Source of the DNA: Clostridia bacterium
GTDB lineage: Bacteria; Bacillota; Peptococcia; DRI-13; SM3-B62
Assembly: GCA_018432615.1 (NCBI GenBank)
Contig: JAHDSQ010000017.1
Location: forward strand, 62,001-126,000
DNA: 64,000 bases
Direction of reading: 5' to 3'
Below are positions 48,719 to 57,392 of this stretch, piece after piece. How positions within the stretch are numbered: position 1 is the first letter of the stretch; every line of letters starts with the position of its first letter. The notes beneath the pieces are model-generated. The model saw only the letters and a program-made list of their open reading frames with translations, was not told where the DNA came from and did not search any database. Both the position numbers and the translations under genes were made by a program.

Positions 48719-49312
48719 GTGTGTAATCACCCGGCTCAGTTCCTGAAGGATAAATCCACGACGGCGGGACGATCCGGGAAAATGCAGCGTCTGACGGAAA
48801 TGTGCGAGGAAATACTGGAGATGGGTGAGCGGGCCCTGATATTTACTCAGTTCACGGAAATGGGCGATATCCTACGTTGTCATCTCGCAGAAACATTTGG
48901 CTGTCAGGTTCTTTTTCTGCACGGAGGCGTTTCTTCTAAAGAGAGAAACCGGATGGTTGAACTATTTCAGGATGAGTCCGGGCCCCCTTTTTTCATTCTT
49001 TCACTGAAAGCCGGCGGGACAGGCCTTAACCTGACCCAGGCTAATCATGTCTTCCATTTTGATCGTTGGTGGAACCCGGCTGTGGAAGACCAGGCCACGG
49101 ATCGGGCCTTCCGAATCGGGCAGGCAAAGAATGTACAGGTTCATAAATTCGTCGTAGCCGGTACGGTGGAAGAACGAATTGATGAGATGATCGAGAGAAA
49201 GAAAGACGTGGCAGGCAAAATAGTGGGCAGCGGGGACAGTTGGTTGACCGAGCTTTCGACTACCGAGCTTCGGGAAATTTGGGCCTTGCGCCAGGAAACG
49301 GTAGGTGACTGA
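48719..49312 (+). CDS. SNF2-family helicase, second lobe (fragment after in-frame stop)
   Basis: The same frame as the upstream gene after TAA. Coding similarity begins at 48650 ([20 protein letters not shown]), so 23 codons before the GTG at 48719 also belong to it. This part holds the Helicase_C lobe: [35 protein letters not shown] and the arginine-finger motif [11 protein letters not shown] single base change (for example GAA to TAA) would explain the split. It may be a recent pseudogene, a sequencing error or a two-chain enzyme. Confidence 0.8.
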   Translation: MCNHPAQFLKDKSTTAGRSGKMQRLTEMCEEILEMGERALIFTQFTEMGDILRCHLAETFGCQVLFLHGGVSSKERNRMVELFQDESGPPFFILSLKAGGTGLNLTQANHVFHFDRWWNPAVEDQATDRAFRIGQAKNVQVHKFVVAGTVEERIDEMIERKKDVAGKIVGSGDSWLTELSTTELREIWALRQETVGD

Positions 49313-49314
49313 GA

Positions 49315-50229
49315 ATGGGACGATGGGATGATTTTGATTACTACAGGAAATATACCCCGTCCAAGCCCCGTGAGGCGAAAAACGGGATTAAAGCCAAAGG
49401 CAACGGAAGAACTTTCGGCAAAAACTGGTGGGCAAAACGGTGGAACCAAACGCTGGAAGGGTTTAACCTAGGGGCCAGGCTCACCAGAGGGCGCTCTTAT
49501 GCCAGAAGCGGACAGGTTCTATCCGTGGATATAAAGGGTGGAAGTGTAAAGGCTAAGGTCCAAGGTTCCCGGATTAAACCTTACAAAGTTGACATCAAGG
49601 TCAGGATGTTGTCTGCCGCTGAATGGGACAAGGTAATGGCAAAGCTGTCTCAGGAGGCTATTTTTGCTGCGCGGTTATTAGCAGGGGAGATGCCGCTTGA
49701 CATTGAAGAGGTTTTTGCCGGGGCGGGGGTCTCGCTTTTTCCCAACCGAATTGACGATATAGAAACAGATTGCTCCTGTCCGGACTGGTCTAATCCTTGC
49801 AAGCATATTGCCGCCGTGTACTATATCTTGGGTGAAGAGTTTGACCGCGACCCGTTTCTGATTTTTAAGCTGCGTGGGATGGAACGTGCGGAAATGATAA
49901 AGAAATTATCCGGTGGAGAGGAAGCGGTTCCCGCTAAGAATAAGGTGGATTCAGATTCAGAAACACAAACATTTGACAGAGGATATGAAGATATTCAAGT
50001 ATGTGGGTTTTTGAGCGATCCAAAAGGTTTTTGGGAAGGAGGAACGTTGCCTGTAGATTTTCTGATAGGGACAAATCCATCCTCTTTACGGGCAACGGTA
50101 TTAAAACAATTAGGGGATTTTCCCTTCTGGTGTGGGGAAGAGAATATATTAAAAACTCTCGAACCGGTTTACGAAAAAGCTTCGGAGTTCGGAGCCCGTT
50201 TGGTAGTCGGTTTAACTAAGGAGGAATAA
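49315..50229 (+). CDS. SWIM zinc finger protein
   Basis: 304 residues with the SWIM motif CSCPDWSNPCKHIAAVYY (CxC...CxH) near residue 155. The N-terminal WDDFDYYRKYTPSKP and GRTFGKNWWAKRWNQTLEG are typical of the SWIM proteins paired with SNF2 helicases in Firmicutes and Actinobacteria. It begins 2 bp after the helicase stop, so the two form an operon, probably acting in DNA or nucleoprotein handling. Confidence 0.88.
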   Translation: MGRWDDFDYYRKYTPSKPREAKNGIKAKGNGRTFGKNWWAKRWNQTLEGFNLGARLTRGRSYARSGQVLSVDIKGGSVKAKVQGSRIKPYKVDIKVRMLSAAEWDKVMAKLSQEAIFAARLLAGEMPLDIEEVFAGAGVSLFPNRIDDIETDCSCPDWSNPCKHIAAVYYILGEEFDRDPFLIFKLRGMERAEMIKKLSGGEEAVPAKNKVDSDSETQTFDRGYEDIQVCGFLSDPKGFWEGGTLPVDFLIGTNPSSLRATVLKQLGDFPFWCGEENILKTLEPVYEKASEFGARLVVGLTKEE

Positions 50230-50242
50230 CTGCAGAAGAAAA

Positions 50243-50271
50243 TGGACAAGAGGAGCAGGTAACAGTATAAT
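50243..50271 (+). promoter_or_regulatory. Promoter of the tat operon
   Basis: TGGACA (50243-50248), 17 bp, TATAAT (50266-50271): five and six matches to a housekeeping promoter. It lies 25 bp before the tatA ATG. Confidence 0.72.
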
Positions 50272-50295
50272 TTAGATCAAAGGGGGTAAGCTATC

Positions 50296-50463
50296 ATGTT
50301 TGGTTCTACTGAGCTTTTAGTGATTCTTTTGATCGTTGTTCTGCTTTTTGGCGCTTCCGCTATTCCCAAGCTGGCCCGTTCCTTAGGCGAGGCAAAAAAG
50401 GAGTTTAATCAAGCGTCCGAAGAGGCACAAGATACTGAAAAAGAGGGAACAACAAAGGAATGA
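50296..50463 (+). CDS. tatA: Twin-arginine translocase TatA
   Basis: 55 residues: one N-terminal membrane helix (STELLVILLIVVLLFG), the conserved FG hinge, and the amphipathic helix PKLARSLGEAKKEFNQ. It forms the protein-conducting assembly for folded substrates. Overlaps tatC by 4 bp (ATGA). Confidence 0.9.
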   Translation: MFGSTELLVILLIVVLLFGASAIPKLARSLGEAKKEFNQASEEAQDTEKEGTTKE

Positions 50464-51203
50464 GTAAGAAGGATTTTGCGGATACCAATATGCCGCTTCT
50501 GGAACATATCCGTGAGTTGAGGCGCAGACTGCTTATTTCACTGGCTTTTTTTGCGGTCTGTTCTTTCGCGGCTTTTTTTGCCTTTGAGGGTATTGTGGAG
50601 GTATTTTTAAAGCAGTATGCAGGAATTCCTAGCGCCGGGGGAGCTAATCTCTATATGACTACTATCTTTGAGGGTTTTTCCGTCAGAGTAAAGCTGTCCT
50701 TTTTGGCAGGGTTGATTTTTTCACTGCCGGTGCATTTTTACAATGCCATCCGTTTTATTTTCCCGGGACTGCTTCCCCGGGAAAAAAGAATATTTGCCCT
50801 TTCTTTGTTTGCCAGCTTTATTCTGATTGCGGTCAGTGCATATTTTTCATATTTTAAGCTAATACCCTTTTCAATATCTTTTCTCACCAACAGGTCTTTT
50901 ATCCCCGGGGATGTCGGCTTGTTGTTGAATTACGGCCGGAACATCTTTTATGTCTTCTCGTTTATTCTCTGGGCGGTAGTAGCCTTCCAAAGCCCTATTG
51001 TTTTAATGGTTTTAATGGCCCTGGGTTTGGTTAAGCGCAAAACTGTTTTTCGGTTGAGCAGGTACGTTATTGTGGGAATATTTGTAGTGGCTGCCGCCAT
51101 CACACCGCCGGATTTTATCAGTCAATTGGCTGTGGCACTTCCTTTAGTGCTTTTATATTTTTTGGCTATATTTCTGGCGAGAATATTGAGGATTGGTGAA
51201 TAA
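50460..51203 (+). CDS. tatC: Twin-arginine translocase TatC
   Basis: 247 residues, six predicted membrane helices. Conserved parts: N-terminal MPLLEHIRELRRRLLISL with the Glu and Arg that bind the twin-arginine signal, FIFPGLLPREKR, and LWAVVAFQSPIVLMVLMALG. It is the receptor for Tat signal peptides. Its neighbours supply TatA/B, giving a complete minimal system; no Tat substrate is encoded next to it. Confidence 0.95.
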   Translation: MSKKDFADTNMPLLEHIRELRRRLLISLAFFAVCSFAAFFAFEGIVEVFLKQYAGIPSAGGANLYMTTIFEGFSVRVKLSFLAGLIFSLPVHFYNAIRFIFPGLLPREKRIFALSLFASFILIAVSAYFSYFKLIPFSISFLTNRSFIPGDVGLLLNYGRNIFYVFSFILWAVVAFQSPIVLMVLMALGLVKRKTVFRLSRYVIVGIFVVAAAITPPDFISQLAVALPLVLLYFLAIFLARILRIGE

Positions 51204-51205
51204 GT

Positions 51206-51475
51206 ATGTTCGGGATAGGAATATCGGAGATAATAATAATAGTAGTGGTAATCCTTATTTTTGTGAAACCGGAAGACATTCCTGTATTTTTTCGCAAAGC
51301 GGGGAGGCTTTTTGGCGAACTAAAACGGACCTACGATAGGCTGAATAAGGCAAAGGACGATTTTGTCAATATGGCCGAGGAGTACGCAAAAAAGACGCAG
51401 GATGAAGCGATACGCGGTGATAAGGACGGAAGAGACGGAAAGCATAGTGAACCGGAAGATATCGATAAAGTTTGA
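51206..51475 (+). CDS. TatA/TatB-family protein
   Basis: 89 residues: MFGIGISEIIIIVVVILIFV helix, then PEDIPVFFRKAGRLFGELKR amphipathic helix and a long charged tail. The E in the helix start and the longer tail favour a TatB-like role next to TatA and TatC. It starts 2 bp after tatC. Confidence 0.85.
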   Translation: MFGIGISEIIIIVVVILIFVKPEDIPVFFRKAGRLFGELKRTYDRLNKAKDDFVNMAEEYAKKTQDEAIRGDKDGRDGKHSEPEDIDKV

Positions 51476-51496
51476 TAGTTGGACTGGGAGGCAGTT

Positions 51497-52735
51497 ATGA
51501 AAACAAAGAGACGCGTTGTAGTGGTAGGCGGAGGAGCAGCCGGGATGATTGCCGCTATTTCTGCACGCAGATTGGGTGCTGACGTGACGATACTTGAGAA
51601 AAATCCGCGAGTTGGCAAAAAGATATTGGCGACGGGAAACGGACGGTGTAACTTTACGAATATCAATACGGATATTACTTACTATCATGGCAGCGATCCG
51701 GAATTTGCCCACAGTGTGCTGGGAGATTTTACGGTTGATGATACTATCAGATTTTTTGAGAAATTAGGGATTACCCATAAGGTGGAGGAACTGGGCAAGG
51801 TCTTCCCGATGTCTGATCAGGCTTCAAGTATTCTGGATGTTCTTTTATATGAATTAAATGACCTGGGAGTAAATATCGTTTGTGATGCCTGTGTAAAGGA
51901 TATTATCAGGGAAAAAGATGAATTTATCTTTGTATTGGAAAATGGGAACTCATACCGGGGGGACAGGGCTATTCTGACGACAGGCGGTAAAGCTATGCCT
52001 GCCAGCGGTTCTGACGGAAACGGCTATGGTTTGGCCGAAAAACTGGGACATAGTGCTGTAGACGTTTTCCCTGCCCTGGTGCAATTGATGCTGGAGGGCT
52101 CTTTTTTTAAACGTATCTCCGGAGTAAAATTTGTAGGTACTGCCGAAGTTATACACAAAAATAAGGCTATTGTTCAAGACAGGGGAGATATTCTTTTTGC
52201 TGATTACGGAATATCGGGCCCGCCTATCCTGCAGATAAGCAGGAAAGCCGGAGAGTTGATCAAAGCAGGGGAAGAAGTTTATCTGAAAATCATGATAATG
52301 GATATGTTATCTAAAGACGAGTTAAAAAGGCTTCTCCATAAACGCTTTCAAACAGCGCCCGGAAAGCCAATCGACTTTAGCTTAGTCGGCCTTATCAATA
52401 AAAGGTTGATTCCTGTGGTGTTACAAGAAGCGGGAATCAGTGATGTGAAACGCCCCGTCGCCGATTTAACTGTCCAAGAGAAGGACGGGATTAGCGACAT
52501 CCTGACTGATTGGCAGTTTAAAATAAAAAGGACCAAGGGATGGTCCAGTGCACAAATTACCGCCGGCGGTGTTGATACTAAAGAAATCAATCAACATACA
52601 ATGGAATCTGAAAAGGTCAAAGGCTTGTTTTTTGCCGGGGAGATATTAGATATCGACGGTCAGTGCGGAGGCTTTAATCTTCAGTGGGCATGGTCATCCG
52701 GATTTATTGCGGGGCGGAGCGCAGCCCTAAACTGA
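51497..52735 (+). CDS. FAD-dependent oxidoreductase, HI0933/YhiN (BaiN-like) family
   Basis: 412 residues. The N-terminal Rossmann motif VVVVGGGAAGMIAAISARRL binds FAD; next ILEKNPRVGKKILATGNGRCNFTN is the family hallmark, and the C-terminal FFAGEILDIDGQCGGFNLQW closes the FAD site. Members are flavoproteins of poorly defined role; some reduce bile-acid enoyl compounds. Confidence 0.9.
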   Translation: MKTKRRVVVVGGGAAGMIAAISARRLGADVTILEKNPRVGKKILATGNGRCNFTNINTDITYYHGSDPEFAHSVLGDFTVDDTIRFFEKLGITHKVEELGKVFPMSDQASSILDVLLYELNDLGVNIVCDACVKDIIREKDEFIFVLENGNSYRGDRAILTTGGKAMPASGSDGNGYGLAEKLGHSAVDVFPALVQLMLEGSFFKRISGVKFVGTAEVIHKNKAIVQDRGDILFADYGISGPPILQISRKAGELIKAGEEVYLKIMIMDMLSKDELKRLLHKRFQTAPGKPIDFSLVGLINKRLIPVVLQEAGISDVKRPVADLTVQEKDGISDILTDWQFKIKRTKGWSSAQITAGGVDTKEINQHTMESEKVKGLFFAGEILDIDGQCGGFNLQWAWSSGFIAGRSAALN

Positions 52736-52788
52736 TATTGAGTTCCGCCAAGCTATATCCGCATGTTGAAAGACGGCAGGGGGTTGTC

Positions 52789-54414
52789 ATGATTAGGCTT
52801 ACAGATATTAAAATAAGGGTAAAAGAAGCCGCAAATACTGAGATGGAAAGGCAAGCCTTAAAAAAAGCGATCCTTACCAGGCTTAGGATTAATGAGCAGG
52901 AACTGCTGGGATTTGAAATATTTAAAAAGTCAATTGACGCCAGAAAAAAGCAAAATATTTTCTTTGTCTATACGGTGGATGTTAGTGTTAGAAATGAAAA
53001 AATAATTCTTGATAACGACCGTTCAAAAAACGGCATAATGCAAAGCCCGGTTATGTCTGAGCACCGTATTCAACCGGGAAATGAAGAAATGCTTGAAAGA
53101 CCTGTGGTGATAGGTACGGGACCGGCAGGTCTTTTTGCCGGGTTGATGCTGGCCAAAAGTGGCTACAGACCTATTCTCCTGGAAAGAGGAGAAGCGGTGG
53201 AGGATAGAACAGTTAGAATAAACAAGTTTTGGGAAACCGGTCTCCTTGACACCGACAGCAATGTGCAATTTGGCGAGGGCGGTGCAGGTACGTTTTCCGA
53301 TGGAAAACTTACCACCGGGATAAACGACAGCAGGTGTCGCGTGATATTGAAGGAGTTTATCAAGGCCGGGGCACCTCCGGAAATATTATATAAGAGCAAA
53401 GCCCATATTGGTACAGATTTGCTCAGGTCTTCGGTTAAGAATATCAGGGAAGAAATCATCGCTTGCGGAGGCGAGGTTAGGTTTCAAGCCAAAGCAACCG
53501 ATTTTATCATCAAGGATGGCAGGATCGATGCGGTAGTAATCAATGATAAAGAGAAGCTTCCTTGCAGGGTCGTATTGTTGGCAATCGGTCACAGCGCCCG
53601 GGATACTTATGAGGTGTTGCACAACAGAGGCGTTGCCATGAGCCAGAAAGCCTTCTCTATCGGAGTCAGAATCGAGCACTTACAGGAAACTATTGATAAG
53701 GCGCAATATGGAAGTGCTGCCGGGGAACCCGGGTTGGGAGCGGCTGATTACAAGCTTGCCTATCATGCGAAAAACGGCAGATCAGCTTATACCTTTTGTA
53801 TGTGTCCCGGCGGTTATGTCGTTGGTGCTGCCTCGGAAGAAAGATGTGTTGTCACAAATGGCATGAGTGAATATAGAAGGGATGGTAGGAATGCCAATGC
53901 GGCCTTGTTAGTGGGAGTTGCACCTTCTGATTTTTCCCATCAACATCCTTTGGCAGGCATCGAATTCCAGAGAAAGTGGGAGCGGTTGGCTTATCAGATA
54001 GGGGGAGAAGATTATCATGCCCCGGTTCAATTGGTTGAGGATTTTCTCAGAGATAGACCTAGTACCCAATGGGGTAGTGTTATACCTACCTATAAGCCCG
54101 GGGTTACCTTTGCTCCGCTGAAGGAATGTCTGCCTGATTATGCTGTCGCGACAATTAAAGAGGCCTTAAGGTACTTTGATGCAAAAATAAAGGGCTTTGC
54201 CGCTCCGGATGCTGTCCTGACAGGTGTTGAGACCAGGAGCTCTTCCCCGGTGAGGATAAACAGGGACGAACAGGGCTTATCCAACATACAGGGGATATAT
54301 CCTGTGGGAGAAGGAGCAGGCTATGCCGGCGGCATTATGTCTTCTGCGGTCGACGGACTTAAAGCGGCGGAAAAGGTCATGGGAAAGTATGCACAGTTAT
54401 TTAGAAATACTTAA
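52789..54414 (+). CDS. FAD-dependent dehydrogenase, COG2509 type
   Basis: 541 residues. An N-terminal alpha/beta domain of about 95 residues precedes the FAD motif VVIGTGPAGLFAGLMLAKSG; then QFGEGGAGTFSDGKLTTG, CMCPGGYVVGAASEE and the end GEGAGYAGGIMSSAVDGLKA. This uncharacterised dehydrogenase family is common in anaerobic Firmicutes. The ATG at 52789 is preferred; the frame is open upstream through the end of the previous gene. Confidence 0.88.
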   Translation: MIRLTDIKIRVKEAANTEMERQALKKAILTRLRINEQELLGFEIFKKSIDARKKQNIFFVYTVDVSVRNEKIILDNDRSKNGIMQSPVMSEHRIQPGNEEMLERPVVIGTGPAGLFAGLMLAKSGYRPILLERGEAVEDRTVRINKFWETGLLDTDSNVQFGEGGAGTFSDGKLTTGINDSRCRVILKEFIKAGAPPEILYKSKAHIGTDLLRSSVKNIREEIIACGGEVRFQAKATDFIIKDGRIDAVVINDKEKLPCRVVLLAIGHSARDTYEVLHNRGVAMSQKAFSIGVRIEHLQETIDKAQYGSAAGEPGLGAADYKLAYHAKNGRSAYTFCMCPGGYVVGAASEERCVVTNGMSEYRRDGRNANAALLVGVAPSDFSHQHPLAGIEFQRKWERLAYQIGGEDYHAPVQLVEDFLRDRPSTQWGSVIPTYKPGVTFAPLKECLPDYAVATIKEALRYFDAKIKGFAAPDAVLTGVETRSSSPVRINRDEQGLSNIQGIYPVGEGAGYAGGIMSSAVDGLKAAEKVMGKYAQLFRNT

Positions 54415-54432
54415 TAACTGTCGACGAAGTAA

Positions 54433-54465
54433 ACCCCTCAAAAGAGGGAATTAGACTCTATCTGA
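54433..54465. other. Hairpin after the oxidoreductase gene
   Basis: CCCCTCA and TGAGGGG pair around a loop that itself holds AGAGGG. No T-run follows on the + strand. It lies between convergent genes and may act as a weak terminator. Confidence 0.4.
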
Positions 54466-54505
54466 GGGGCTGACTTCCGTAACAATAGGTTGTTTACTGC
54501 TCGAA

Positions 54506-54790
54506 TCAGTTAATTGTAATATGGATTTCCTTGCCAAGGCTACGGACGATTTTGGTGACAAAATCCAGTGAAGTGTTATAAGCTCCGCTTTCAAAACGGG
54601 ATATGTTGGATTTTTGTGTCCCGACACGCAAAGCGAGTTCTTCCTGAGTTATGTTCAGTTGATTGCGAGCATCAATGATTTGTGCGATTAATTCGTAACG
54701 CGGTTTTAGTTTTTCGAATTCTGCTTTAAACTCCTCATCCTTCATTAGTCTTGTTTCTATGTCTTTGAATTTCACTCCGGCTTTACTCAT
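54506..54790 (-). CDS. HTH protein, HigA-type antitoxin-like
   Basis: 94 residues: a helical N-terminus (DIETRLMKDEEFKAEFEKLK) and an XRE helix-turn-helix (NQLNITQEELALRVGTQKSN, then ISRFESGAYNTSLDFV). Antitoxins of HigBA systems have this layout, but no toxin gene lies on either side. AGAAGGTG precedes the ATG. A promoter within a 34-bp palindrome upstream suggests autoregulation. Confidence 0.8.
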   Translation of the reverse strand: MSKAGVKFKDIETRLMKDEEFKAEFEKLKPRYELIAQIIDARNQLNITQEELALRVGTQKSNISRFESGAYNTSLDFVTKIVRSLGKEIHITIN

Positions 54791-54841
54791 CTTGACACCT
54801 TCTCTCATAATCCAATTTATAGTCCAATGCTTTTTCAAGTG

Positions 54842-54876
54842 TGACAAATGTTATCATATACGATAATATTTGTCAA
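54842..54876 (-). promoter_or_regulatory. Palindromic operator-promoter of the HTH gene
   Basis: TGACAAATGTTATC (54842-54855) and GATAATATTTGTCA (54862-54875) are inverted copies with 13 of 14 bases matching around 6 bp. On the - strand TTGACA (54871-54876) and TAACAT (54848-54853) lie 17 bp apart inside it, so bound repressor would block the promoter. Confidence 0.75.
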
Positions 54877-54877
54877 T

Positions 54878-54910
54878 TAATACTCATAATTCAATAATAC
54901 TCATAATTCA
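54878..54910. repeat. Short direct repeat
   Basis: TAATACTCATAATTCA occurs at 54878-54893 and 54895-54910 with one base between. Meaning unclear; it adjoins the palindromic operator. Confidence 0.6.
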
Positions 54911-54916
54911 GTTTAA

Positions 54917-55018
54917 ACCGGGGAATTTCCCCGGCTTTTTTGTACTTTCAGAAAGTATAAGTGCAACTAAGGCTTCCGCCTGAGCCTTAAGGCTTGGCGC
55001 AAGCCAAGTTTTCTTTAT
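54917..55018 (+). terminator. Two hairpins with T-runs upstream of the GH13 gene
   Basis: CCGGGGAA pairs with TTCCCCGG near 54918-54934 and six Ts follow. Near 54990, CTTGGC pairs with GCCAAG around GCAA, then TTTTCTTT. Both are terminator-like, yet no rightward gene ends just before them, so they could be attenuators or relics of a lost gene. Confidence 0.6.
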
Positions 55019-55117
55019 GTGGTGATGAAAGCATTTGCTTGGTACGAATAAAAAAGCCAATGCAGCAAAAAATAGGGTCAATAACTAATATTTTGCGCAC
55101 ATACGGGGGTAGATCAA

Positions 55118-57370
55118 ATGACGCACAGTATCAGAGTTCATTACGATAACGGCAACGGTTTTCTGGAGCCTGTCATGTGGGTTTGGGTCAGTGACGGAGC
55201 TACTTTGGAAAGGGAGGTCTCTGTCAGCGGGCAGGATGATTTCGGCGTGTTTTATGACATGAAGTACAACCGTAGCAGTTTCAATCTGTTATTCAAGGAT
55301 GGGAAAGGGCAAGATGTTCGCTGGGAGCCTGCTGATGTCAACAGGGTCTTTCACCGAGAGATGGGAGACGAGATATGGGTAAGGGCCGACAGGCATAATA
55401 TTTATAATGTGCTTCCGGCCGAGCCGGTGGGAGATTTAAAGGAATACTATGAAAAAATCCGGCACCTGCTTTCTACTGAGAACCACTATATTCCCGATAC
55501 GGATGTTTCCGGATTAGGCATACCTTCTTTGCTGGGGGCCAATATTCTCACCGACGGTTCTATCCTTTTCGGTTTTTTCCATCCACGGGCTGCCCGGGTC
55601 TTTTTAACAGGAAACATTAATGATTGGCAGTGCCCGGGACATGACAAGCCTAGGAAAAAGAGCTTTATCGAAATGGATTTATATCGAGGCTATTATTATC
55701 TGCCTAATATCTGGTTGGCACGGATTGAGCCCCTCGACAAGGACATGGTGATAGAATACAAATTCTATCTGCAGGGCGGCTCGACCGAGATGGATAAATA
55801 TGTGGTTGACCCTTATACGAGGGTTTTTAGCGATGATTACAAATATAGGAATGCGGTAGTGGTAAACCCGAGGGAATTTTCTTGGACCGATCAAGATTGG
55901 AAAACGCCCGACATTAAGGATTTAATACTCTATGAGTTGAACATCTACGGGTTTACCGATAATGATGCGGACATTCCCGATGAAATCCAGGGAACGTTTA
56001 AAGGCGTTACCAGGAGGATCAAAGAAGGGTATTTCGAAAAGCTGGGTGTAAATGTACTGGCTTTGATGCCTACGGCAGAAGTACCCGTGAAGCGCGGACT
56101 GGGGTATGAACCTTGTACTTTTATGGCGGTGGAAAAGGATTTTGGAACACCTGATGACTTTCGGGAGATGGTTAACGAAGCACATAAACACCGGCTCGCG
56201 GTAATCATTGATCAGGTTTTTAATCACACCTCAAACGAATTTAATCCCCTTTGGAATTTGATTGATGACGGGTCAGGGACCGGAGGGTTCTATTTTGCCG
56301 GGGAGACCATGTGGGGCAATAAGGTAGCCACAGGCAAGGACGAAGTTGACAACATGCTTATCGATTCCTGCAAGCTGTTTATCAAGGAATACCATATCGA
56401 TGGTTTTAGATTCGATGCAACCCACAGTTATTTTTTGAATCATAAATTGCTGCTGAGGATTGCCCACGAAATCAAGGATAAAGGTTTTAAAGCGGATACG
56501 ATCTTAATAGCTGAGAATCTGCCCAACGAAAGGGATATCAATCTCGACGGCTACAACGGCTACGCCCAGTGGTGCAATGTGTTTCATGATAAGGTCAAGG
56601 CCCTGCTGCGGGAGGGAGAGTTTGAGAACATGCCCAATGATACCAGCCAGTTAGGCTCCATGTTCTACTTTGGGAAAGACAGCTTTGCCGCCCATACTAA
56701 TAACGTAATTAACTATTGCGAAAGCCACGACGAGAACAGCGTCCAGTTTGAGGTAGCTACCGGCGGTGCCCATTTGCAGACACCGGAAATAAAGGAGAGA
56801 AAAGCCCGTTTGGGATTATTCTCCACAATGGTGGCCTTGGGACAACCCATGATTTATATGGGACAGGAGTTTGGCATTGAAAGGGAGAGGAATAGGATCA
56901 AGGTTCCCTGGAATATGGCTGGAGAGGGAACAGACCGGTTTTATCAATGGACCTGTGGTTTGATCAATCTGAGAAAGAAATATGAAGAGTTGAGGATAAG
57001 CGGCTACAATCCAAGTGATGACGGACTGTTTTCCTGGGTGGTGGCACCATGGCTAAAAGAGGATAAAGGCGGGGAAAAAAGAGTAGTTGGCTGGCGGGTC
57101 AAGAAAAGCGGGGATGCTCAGGAGGGAATAATGGTGCTCTTGAATTTTGAAGGACACGATGTCCCGCTAAATACTGATTTTATCGGTCAAGAAAGGTTAA
57201 TCAAACTGGCTGATATTGAAAACATTTATGACCTGTCTGCTAGCTCTGTAAATGACGAAGATCAGAATCGTGAACCGGAAATTCAAGAGGAGCGGCCGGA
57301 GGAATTCGTTCTCCCGCCTTACGGTGCATTCATTTATCGGTTTGAACCACAAACGGTGGGGAGTGAATAA
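55118..57370 (+). CDS. GH13 alpha-amylase/branching-type enzyme with N-terminal starch-binding domains
   Basis: 750 residues. A CBM25-like start (RVHYDNGNGFLEPVMWVWVS) and a CBM48-like domain (GSILFGFFHPRAARVFLTGN, about 145-255) precede the GH13 barrel. Catalytic residues: Asp in DGFRFDATHS, Glu in ILIAENLPNE and Asp in NYCESHDENS. The final beta domain ends PPYGAFIYRF. Substrate is an alpha-glucan such as glycogen; branching, pullulan- or amylase activity cannot be told apart here. No signal peptide, so it is cytoplasmic. Confidence 0.85.
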   Translation: MTHSIRVHYDNGNGFLEPVMWVWVSDGATLEREVSVSGQDDFGVFYDMKYNRSSFNLLFKDGKGQDVRWEPADVNRVFHREMGDEIWVRADRHNIYNVLPAEPVGDLKEYYEKIRHLLSTENHYIPDTDVSGLGIPSLLGANILTDGSILFGFFHPRAARVFLTGNINDWQCPGHDKPRKKSFIEMDLYRGYYYLPNIWLARIEPLDKDMVIEYKFYLQGGSTEMDKYVVDPYTRVFSDDYKYRNAVVVNPREFSWTDQDWKTPDIKDLILYELNIYGFTDNDADIPDEIQGTFKGVTRRIKEGYFEKLGVNVLALMPTAEVPVKRGLGYEPCTFMAVEKDFGTPDDFREMVNEAHKHRLAVIIDQVFNHTSNEFNPLWNLIDDGSGTGGFYFAGETMWGNKVATGKDEVDNMLIDSCKLFIKEYHIDGFRFDATHSYFLNHKLLLRIAHEIKDKGFKADTILIAENLPNERDINLDGYNGYAQWCNVFHDKVKALLREGEFENMPNDTSQLGSMFYFGKDSFAAHTNNVINYCESHDENSVQFEVATGGAHLQTPEIKERKARLGLFSTMVALGQPMIYMGQEFGIERERNRIKVPWNMAGEGTDRFYQWTCGLINLRKKYEELRISGYNPSDDGLFSWVVAPWLKEDKGGEKRVVGWRVKKSGDAQEGIMVLLNFEGHDVPLNTDFIGQERLIKLADIENIYDLSASSVNDEDQNREPEIQEERPEEFVLPPYGAFIYRFEPQTVGSE

Positions 57371-57392
57371 ATATGGGAAGGGGTACCTTAGA

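Noticed and set aside
57252-57392. Longer start of the GH57 enzyme inside the GH13 gene
   Set aside because: The GH57 fold begins at DVYVILAFHAHE; the upstream part is a shadow of the GH13 C-terminus.
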